Assembly (NCBI RefSeq): GCF_022414595.1
Contig: NZ_JADWYO010000003.1
Coordinates: 124,001-188,000 of the forward strand
Length of the DNA: 64,000 nt
Direction of reading: 5' to 3'
DNA from: Streptomyces sp. MUM 203J
Lineage (GTDB): Bacteria; Actinomycetota; Actinomycetes; Streptomycetales; Streptomycetaceae
Below are positions 59,310 through 64,000 of the stretch, piece after piece (position 1 is the first letter of the stretch; every line of letters begins with the position of its first letter). The translations under genes were made by a program, and so were the position numbers. The notes under the pieces are model-generated. The model searched no databases, was not told the DNA's origin, and was given only the letters and a program-made list of their open reading frames with translations.

Positions 59310-60151
59310 CCGGCACGACGCGTATCGCGTACTCCCCCTGCCCCAACGACACGTTCGTCTTCCACGCGTGGGCGCACGGCCTGGTGCCCGGCGCCCCGGA
59401 GCTGGACGTCACCTTCGCGGACATCGACGTCACCAACGACCTGGCCGAGCGCGGCGAACTGGACGTGCTGAAGGTGTCGTACGCGGTGCTGCCGTGGATC
59501 CTGGACGAGTACGCCCTGCTGCCCTGCGGCGGCGCGCTGGGACGCGGCTGCGGGCCTCTGGTCCTTGCGCGGGAGCCGGGGACGGACCTGTCCGGCCGTA
59601 CGGTCGCCGTCCCGAGCGAGCGCTCCACCGCGTATCTGCTCTTCCGCCTGTGGGCGGCGCGGGCGGTGCCGGGGGGCGTGGGGCGGGTGGTCGTGCTGCC
59701 GTTCCACGAGATCATGCCGGCGGTACGGGACGGCCGCGTCGACGCGGGACTGGTCATCCACGAGGCCCGCTTCACCTACGCGTCGTACGGGCTCCACAGC
59801 CTGGCCGACATGGGAGAACACTGGGAGGCCAAGACGGGCCTGCCCATCCCGCTGGGCGCGATCGTCGCGAAGCGCTCCCTGGGCGGGCCCGCGCTGCGGC
59901 GCCTCGCGGACGCGGCCCGCGCGTCGGTACGGGCCGCCTGGGCGGATCCGTCCGCGTCCGGCGCCTATGTGCGGGCCCACGCCCAGGAGATGTCACCCGA
60001 GGTGACCGCCCGCCATATCGGCCTCTACGTCAACGACTTCACGGAGGACCTGGGCGCGGAGGGGTACGAGGCGGTGCGGACGCTGCTGGCCGAGGCCGCC
60101 GCGCAGGACCTGGTGCCGCAGGTGTCCGCGGAGTCGTTGACGTTTCCCTGA
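59306..60151 (+). CDS. mqnD: 1,4-dihydroxy-6-naphthoate synthase
   Basis: This 281-residue protein has the solute-binding-protein-like fold of MqnD: RIAYSPCPNDTFVFHAWAHGLV, DIDVTNDLAERGELDVLKVSYAVLPWI, PSERSTAYLLFRLW and GLVIHEARFTYASYGL. It converts cyclic dehypoxanthinyl futalosine to 1,4-dihydroxy-6-naphthoate. The catalytic His of the family lies in the VIHEARF region. Its GTG start overlaps the mqnB stop by 4 nt. Other menaquinone genes (mqnA, mqnC) are elsewhere. Confidence 0.93.
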   Translation: MTGTTRIAYSPCPNDTFVFHAWAHGLVPGAPELDVTFADIDVTNDLAERGELDVLKVSYAVLPWILDEYALLPCGGALGRGCGPLVLAREPGTDLSGRTVAVPSERSTAYLLFRLWAARAVPGGVGRVVVLPFHEIMPAVRDGRVDAGLVIHEARFTYASYGLHSLADMGEHWEAKTGLPIPLGAIVAKRSLGGPALRRLADAARASVRAAWADPSASGAYVRAHAQEMSPEVTARHIGLYVNDFTEDLGAEGYEAVRTLLAEAAAQDLVPQVSAESLTFP

Positions 60152-60163
60152 GCTCGGCCGGGG

Positions 60164-60547
60164 TCAGACGTCCAGCTGGTCCGCCACCGCGCGCAGCAGG
60201 CCCGCGATCTTCCTGCCGTGCGCCTTGTCGGGGTACCGGCCCCGCTCCAGCATCGGCGTGATGTTCTCCAGCAGCGTCGTCAGATCCTGCACGATCGACG
60301 CCAGCTCGTCCGGCTTCCGCCGCTGCGCCGCCGCGACCGAGGGCGCGGGCTCCAGAACCGTCAGGGACAGTGCCTGGTCGCCCCGCTGGCCCGCCACCAC
60401 GCCGAACTCCACGCGCTGCCCGGGCTTCAGGGTGTCGACCCCCGAAGGGAGCACGGACGAGTGCACGAAGACGTCGCCGCCGTCGTCGCGGGAGAGAAAG
60501 CCGAAGCCCTTCTCGCTGTTGAACCACTTGACCTTGCCGGTAGGCAC
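60164..60547 (-). CDS. cold-shock domain protein with C-terminal helical extension
   Basis: This 127-residue protein has a cold-shock domain ([34 protein letters not shown], 1-67) and an extra basic, helical tail of about 60 residues ([46 protein letters not shown]). Ordinary cold-shock proteins stop near residue 67. The tail may give dimers or a protein partner. The GTG at 60547 follows GAGGAA. It converges on mqnD with an 12-nt gap. Confidence 0.88.
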   Translation of the reverse strand: MPTGKVKWFNSEKGFGFLSRDDGGDVFVHSSVLPSGVDTLKPGQRVEFGVVAGQRGDQALSLTVLEPAPSVAAAQRRKPDELASIVQDLTTLLENITPMLERGRYPDKAHGRKIAGLLRAVADQLDV

Positions 60548-60713
60548 GTCCTGTTCCTCGTCTTCGTACTCGATGGGGCACGCCGGGAAAACGGCTCTGG
60601 ATAGCACTACAGCGGGTCGCACCGGACCCGCCATCGAATAAGGCTAATGGTCCCGGGCGTCGTGACAAGACGTCCCCGGTTCGTTCCTCCGGCCTGGGAA
60701 CTACCCTGGCTGA

Positions 60714-60971
60714 ATGCGTAGTGAAACCACCGAGAGCGCCCCCGCGCCCGGGGACGGGCTGATCCGTGCCGGTGCCGTCGTCTTCGTCATCGGCGCGGTC
60801 GCCACACTCGTCACCATGGCACCGCTCTTCCTGGGAACGGATCCCTTCCCCCCGGTCGCGTACGGCGTGTGCATGCTCATGGGCGTCGGTTTTCTGATCT
60901 CCGGTGCCGGGGTGTTCCGTTCGATCGCGGCGCAGCGCCGTCAGGCCAGGGGAGCGGTCCGCTCCGCGTAG
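60714..60971 (+). CDS. small two-helix membrane protein
   Basis: This 85-residue protein has two membrane helices (about 18-40 and 48-70) with a short loop (FLGTDPFPP) and a basic C-terminus (AAQRRQARGAVRSA). I do not recognise a function. It is divergent from the extended cold-shock gene, and its end overlaps the HAD gene on the other strand by 31 nt. Confidence 0.75.
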   Translation: MRSETTESAPAPGDGLIRAGAVVFVIGAVATLVTMAPLFLGTDPFPPVAYGVCMLMGVGFLISGAGVFRSIAAQRRQARGAVRSA

Positions 60972-61570
60972 GCCGCCCACCAGGCGGGAAAGGCCGTCAG
61001 ATCAGGCAGGACGACGTCCGCGCCCGCCGCCCGCAGGGCCTCCTCGTCGTAGGGCCCCGTCGCCACGGAGACCGCGAGGGCGCCCGCCGCGCGGGCGCCG
61101 CGTATGTCCCCCAGGTGGTCGCCCACGTACACGCGCGCGTGGTTCTCCTTCAGGGCCTCCGCCTTGGCCTCGGCCCACAGACCGCCCACCACCTTGTCGG
61201 GGCCGAGGCCCAGGTGTGTGAGGTGGAGCCTGGCGTGGGGCTCGTTCTTGGCGGTGACCACGAGCGAGCGCCCGCCCGCCGCGCGAACGGCTTGAATTGC
61301 ACCCTCGGCGCCGGGCAGTGCGGGCGACGGCGTCACCGCGTGTGTGGGATAGATCTCACGGAAGGCGTCCACCATGTCCGCGATCCGTTCCTCCGGGAAC
61401 CAGTTGGCGAGCTCCTTCTCCAGAGGCGGACCGAGCCGGGAGACCGCCAGATCGGCGTCGATCCACACTCCCGTGCGGGCCGACAGCTCCCGGTAGGTGG
61501 CCCGGATACCGGGGCGGGAGTCGATGAGCGTCATGTCGAGGTCGAAGCCGACGGTGAGTGCGCGTGTCAT
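60941..61570 (-). CDS. HAD-family hydrolase (phosphoglycolate-phosphatase-like)
   Basis: This 209-residue phosphatase has motif I VGFDLDMTLIDSRPGI, a helical cap, motif II SLVVTAKNEP, motif III region GLGPDKVVGG and motif IV YVGDHLGDIRGARAAG. The FDLDMTL variant differs slightly from DxDGT, with Met at the +3 position. It probably dephosphorylates a small sugar or nucleotide phosphate. Its 3' end overlaps the small membrane-protein gene on the other strand. Confidence 0.9.
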   Translation of the reverse strand: MTRALTVGFDLDMTLIDSRPGIRATYRELSARTGVWIDADLAVSRLGPPLEKELANWFPEERIADMVDAFREIYPTHAVTPSPALPGAEGAIQAVRAAGGRSLVVTAKNEPHARLHLTHLGLGPDKVVGGLWAEAKAEALKENHARVYVGDHLGDIRGARAAGALAVSVATGPYDEEALRAAGADVVLPDLTAFPAWWAAYAERTAPLA

Positions 61571-61782
61571 GGGCTCATTGTGCCGAGGAGGCGTGGGCAG
61601 TCGGTTTTCGGACGCCGCCGGGCGGTGCGTTGCCGACGGAACGTCCAGACCGGCGGGCAGGGAACCTCCCCCAGTCCCTGGGCGCGACCGGGGCCCTCAC
61701 GGCCGCGGCGCCCGGCGGTGCGCGGCCACGGGCGTACGGGAGGCCGACGGGGTCCCGCGCCCGCGTCTGAGGGGATCAGCGG

Positions 61783-62337
61783 ATGGGAGACGGGGCCAGG
61801 ACCGAAGGGGCCGGGTGGTGGGATCGGCTGCCTGCCGGGATCCGCGCGCAGGTCGACGCGTACGTCCTCCAGGACGCCCGCCTGCACGCCGTCCGCACCG
61901 TCTGGGAGGCGGGCCGCGCCCAGGGCCTTGGTCTGCACGAGGCCCAGCTCGTCGTGCACCGGCGGTACGCCCGCCACGGTGACCGGATCGCCCGCACCCC
62001 GGACGACCCGCTGGACGTGGAGTCCCTGGCCGCCCGCGCCTCCTCCGCCCCCGGCCCGGTCGCGGCGGTCGAGGCGGTGTGGGACGGGGACACCGTCCAC
62101 GACTGGTTCGTACTCCTCCTGGCCGTCACCGCCGACCCGCCGGGCGATCACCGCCTGGCCACCGTCCACGCCGATGCGGCCGTGCGGTTTCTCGGCGACG
62201 GTCCCCGCGGCCGGGCGCACCCGTCGGCAGCCGCGGCCGAGCGGGCCGGGCGCGCGCCGGCCGGGTTCCTCTCGGTGCCGTTCCACTTCGCGAGCCCGGA
62301 CACCCCGGACGACGAGGCGCCGCGCGGACGGTCCTGA
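61783..62337 (+). CDS. conserved protein of unknown function
   Basis: This 184-residue acidic soluble protein starts MGDGARTEGAGWWDRLPAGI and has a helix-rich core (RAQVDAYVLQDARLHAVRTVWEAGRAQGLGLHEAQLVVHRRYARHGDRI) and a C-terminal region with VHADAAVRFLGDGPRG and ends GRS. I do not recognise a function. The preceding 212 nt hold no visible gene. Confidence in being coding comes from length and third-position GC. Confidence 0.6.
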   Translation: MGDGARTEGAGWWDRLPAGIRAQVDAYVLQDARLHAVRTVWEAGRAQGLGLHEAQLVVHRRYARHGDRIARTPDDPLDVESLAARASSAPGPVAAVEAVWDGDTVHDWFVLLLAVTADPPGDHRLATVHADAAVRFLGDGPRGRAHPSAAAAERAGRAPAGFLSVPFHFASPDTPDDEAPRGRS

Positions 62338-62392
62338 TCCGGTGCCCCCGCTCCGGCGGAGCCCGCACGGCGCAGCCCGCGGGGACGCCCGC

Positions 62393-62423
62393 TTGACCTT
62401 GACACGGTGACAAGGTCTTCACT
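62393..62423 (+). promoter_or_regulatory. MerR-type promoter with operator between -35 and -10
   Basis: TTGACC (-35, 62393-62398) and TTCACT (62418-62423, weak -10) are 19 nt apart, as in MerR-regulated promoters. Between them an imperfect 21-bp dyad (62396-62416; arms ACCTTGACAC and GTGACAAGGT, 9 of 10 pairs) covers the spacer. It precedes the HEAT-repeat and MerR-HEAT genes, so autoregulation by that MerR protein is likely. Confidence 0.7.
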
Positions 62424-62444
62424 GCGGTCGAGGAGGTGGTCCCG

Positions 62445-63113
62445 ATGACCCTGCCGGAACAGGACACGAGCACGGTGAGCGCCCTCCGGGCGCTGGAGAA
62501 CCACAGCGCGTCGGTGAGGCTGCGGGCGGCGCTGGCCGTCGGCACGACCCCGGACCCGCGGTGTGTCGACCGGCTCGTCGAACGGTGCGCGGTCGAGCCC
62601 GAGTTCTCCGTTCGGGAGATGCTGACCTGGGCACTCACCCGCCACCCACCGTCGAGGACCGTCCCGAGGCTCGTCGGCGAACTCCGCTCGGAACGCGTAC
62701 AGGCACGGAGCCAGGCCCTGCACACGCTGTCCAAGATCGGGGACCGGCGGGCGTGGCCGGCGATCACCCGGGCGCTGCTGGCGGACGCCGACGACGAGGT
62801 GGCGCGAAGTGCCTGGCGGGCGGCGGTCGTCCTGGTGCCCGAGGGGGAGGAAGCCGCACTGGCCGGGGTGTTGGCGACACAGCTCGGGCGCGGCGAGCGG
62901 GCGACGCAGTCGAGTCTCAGCCGGGCGCTGATCGCCCTGGGTGACGTGACGGTGCCGCTGCTTCGGGCCGCGCTGACGGATCCCGATCCCCGGGTGCGTG
63001 GGCACGCGGTCGCGACGGAACGGCTGCGGCGGGACCCGGACGCCGGGTTCGAGCTCGCGGCCGAGGAGGCGAAGCGCGTCGTGGCGCTCGGCGCGACGGG
63101 CCGGGAGGGGTGA
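62445..63113 (+). CDS. HEAT-repeat protein
   Basis: This 222-residue protein consists of HEAT-like helix pairs (VSALRALENHSASVRLRAALAVGT, VREMLTWALTRHP, ITRALLADADDEVARSAWRAAVVL, VPLLRAALTDPDPRVRGHAVATE). Such alpha-solenoids bind proteins or haem-like ligands; PBS-lyase-type HEATs are possible. The ATG at 62445 has AGGAGG 8 nt upstream; a GTG at 62436 is an alternative. It lies 7 nt before a MerR gene whose product carries similar repeats, under a MerR-type promoter, so the pair probably works together. Confidence 0.82.
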   Translation: MTLPEQDTSTVSALRALENHSASVRLRAALAVGTTPDPRCVDRLVERCAVEPEFSVREMLTWALTRHPPSRTVPRLVGELRSERVQARSQALHTLSKIGDRRAWPAITRALLADADDEVARSAWRAAVVLVPEGEEAALAGVLATQLGRGERATQSSLSRALIALGDVTVPLLRAALTDPDPRVRGHAVATERLRRDPDAGFELAAEEAKRVVALGATGREG

Positions 63114-63120
63114 GCGGGCG

Positions 63121-64000
63121 GTGCTGATCGGTGAGGTGGCCCGGCGGTCCGGGGTCAGTGCCCGCATGCTCAGGCACTACGAAGCGCTCGGCCTGGTGCG
63201 GCCGACGGGCCGTACCGCATCCGGCTACCGCGAGTACTCCGGTGAGGACGTCCGGCGGATCTTCCACGTGGAGAGCCTGCGGTCGTTGGGGCTGTCGCTG
63301 AGGGACGTCGGGCGCGCGCTGGACGACCCGGGCTTCAAGCCCTCGGGCCTCGTCGACGACCTGATCCGCCGGTCGCGGGAACGCATCGCGGCGGAGGAGG
63401 AGTTGCTCGGGCGCCTGCGGCGGATCGGTGCCGCGGAACCAGCCGGGTGGGAGGACGTCCTCCAGACCGTCGCGCTCCTCCACGCCCTCGGCTCGGAGAG
63501 CGCCGGGCAGCGCCAGCGCGCGGCCCTGTCCGCGGTCGAGGAGGTTCCGGTGCCGGTGGAGGCACTGGTCGAGGCGGTGCTGAGCGAGCCGGACCCGAAC
63601 GTCGCCGGAGCCCTCCGATGGGCCCTGGCCCATGCGGGCGACGGCGCACCGGCGCTGCTGGCGGAAGGCCTCGGCTCCCCCGTGGCCGAGGTGCGGAAGC
63701 GTGCCGTGGAGAGCCTCGCGGAGATCCCGGGCGCCGAGGCGACCGCACTGCTGCGGGACGCCCTCACGCACCCTGACCCCGCGGTCCGCGGGTGTGCGGC
63801 GCCGGCGCTCGGGGCGGACGAGCCGACGGCCGGCGGCGCCGCGGACCCCGCGGGCGGTGCGGGAGCAGGCGAACGCACGCCGCACCGGGGCGACCGGCGG
63901 CCAGCAGGTGCTCCCGGGTCCTCGCGCGCGCCGATCCGCGATGGATGCTCTCTCTGCCGGGACCGCACAGCCCGCGGGCGCTGTGCGGTCCCGCCGGGAT
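63121..64000 (+). CDS. MerR-family regulator with HEAT-repeat C-terminus (partial, runs off window)
   Basis: The GTG at 63121 starts VLIGEVARRSGVSARMLRHYEALGLVRPTGRTASGYREYS, a MerR DNA-binding domain, then a dimerisation helix and HEAT-like repeats (ALLAEGLGSPVAEVRKRAVESLAEIPGAEATALLRDALTHPDPAVRG). After about residue 230 the sequence becomes Gly/Ala/Pro/Arg-rich and no stop occurs before the window ends. The frame crosses a terminator-like hairpin (63959-63992), so a lost stop, a frameshift or a longer natural tail are all possible. It follows the HEAT gene by 7 nt and probably autoregulates through the dyad at 62396-62416. Confidence 0.75.
   Translation, partial: MLIGEVARRSGVSARMLRHYEALGLVRPTGRTASGYREYSGEDVRRIFHVESLRSLGLSLRDVGRALDDPGFKPSGLVDDLIRRSRERIAAEEELLGRLRRIGAAEPAGWEDVLQTVALLHALGSESAGQRQRAALSAVEEVPVPVEALVEAVLSEPDPNVAGALRWALAHAGDGAPALLAEGLGSPVAEVRKRAVESLAEIPGAEATALLRDALTHPDPAVRGCAAPALGADEPTAGGAADPAGGAGAGERTPHRGDRRPAGAPGSSRAPIRDGCSLCRDRTARGRCAVPPG
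63959..63992. terminator. terminator-like inverted repeat inside the last open frame
   Basis: GGGACCGCACAGC (63959-63971) and GCTGTGCGGTCCC (63980-63992) are perfect 13-nt complements around an 8-nt loop. It looks like a transcription terminator, yet the MerR-HEAT frame reads through it. Confidence 0.6.

Overview
The window reads as ordinary Streptomyces chromosome. It is very GC-rich with third-position G/C codon use, many GTG and TTG starts, many 1-4 nt stop/start overlaps, and a set of genes typical of the genus: msiK, cdgB, the hbpS/senS/senR trio, a gamma-butyrolactone (GBL) gene set, nagA/nagK, groEL2 with HrcA (CIRCE) boxes, and mqnB/mqnD. I see no insertion sequence, integrase, prophage, CRISPR array or rRNA. 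The only RNA genes or elements found are one tRNA-Thr and one SAM-I riboswitch.

Layout. 0-5.4 kb: an HTH-cupin regulator behind a perfect 20-bp inverted repeat, a sugar-phosphate nucleotidyltransferase, msiK (shared ATPase of sugar ABC importers, with a DasR-like box upstream), an ECF41/SigJ-type sigma factor, tRNA-Thr and a GNAT acetyltransferase. 5.7-13.2 kb: a GBL-signalling region with two ArpA/ScbR-type TetR receptors, an AfsA/ScbA-type synthase, two NAD(P)-dependent short-chain oxidoreductases and a thioredoxin-fold protein. It contains four sites of the form AAACC-N8-GGTTT. Inside it lies a quinone oxidoreductase/FMN reductase pair under a textbook SoxR-type promoter. 13.3-17.9 kb: SenR, SenS and secreted HbpS (haem/redox sensing) and a lipoprotein M1 peptidase.

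17.9-20.4 kb is the most unusual part. A two-gene operon encodes a macrodomain protein and a fusion of a family-1 uracil-DNA glycosylase domain (catalytic Asp changed to Asn) to an R-S-E-type ADP-ribosyltransferase. It is preceded by a perfect match to the actinobacterial RecA-independent DNA-damage promoter (PafBC type). I read it as a candidate DNA-damage-induced ADP-ribosylation writer/eraser pair.

20.4-35 kb: GNAT, TerD, ArfB-like rescue factor, flavin reductase, diguanylate cyclase CdgB, a membrane-anchored carbohydrate-binding protein, the amino-sugar operon nagK-nagA-pfkB facing an orphan sugar-binding lipoprotein across several DasR-like boxes, and trehalose (otsB, otsA) and glucosylglycerate (gpgS) synthesis with a decayed Uma2-type fragment. 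35-43 kb: SAM-riboswitch-controlled thrC, a ubiquitin-like sulfur carrier ending GGC, a cold-shock protein, groEL2, an alanine/Na+ symporter and an aldo/keto reductase. 43-51.6 kb: a MarR-MFS-ThpR operon, a ribbon-helix-helix protein, a purine permease, small membrane proteins and a CtpE-like P-type ATPase. 51.7-64 kb: a 1039-residue sacsin/HSP90-type ATPase protein, DUF3027, an MFS protein, a lipoprotein, menaquinone futalosine-pathway genes mqnB/mqnD, an extended cold-shock protein, a HAD hydrolase, and a HEAT-repeat/MerR-HEAT pair behind a MerR-type operator. The last gene runs off the window.

Links between parts: msiK, nagK/nagA and the binding protein share DasR-like boxes, suggesting one amino-sugar regulon. 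The GBL receptors, synthase and oxidoreductases share operator-like sites. SoxR, PafBC, SenS/SenR and HrcA-type signals make the window rich in stress sensing. All assignments come from reading the sequence and remembered family features; no database search was run.
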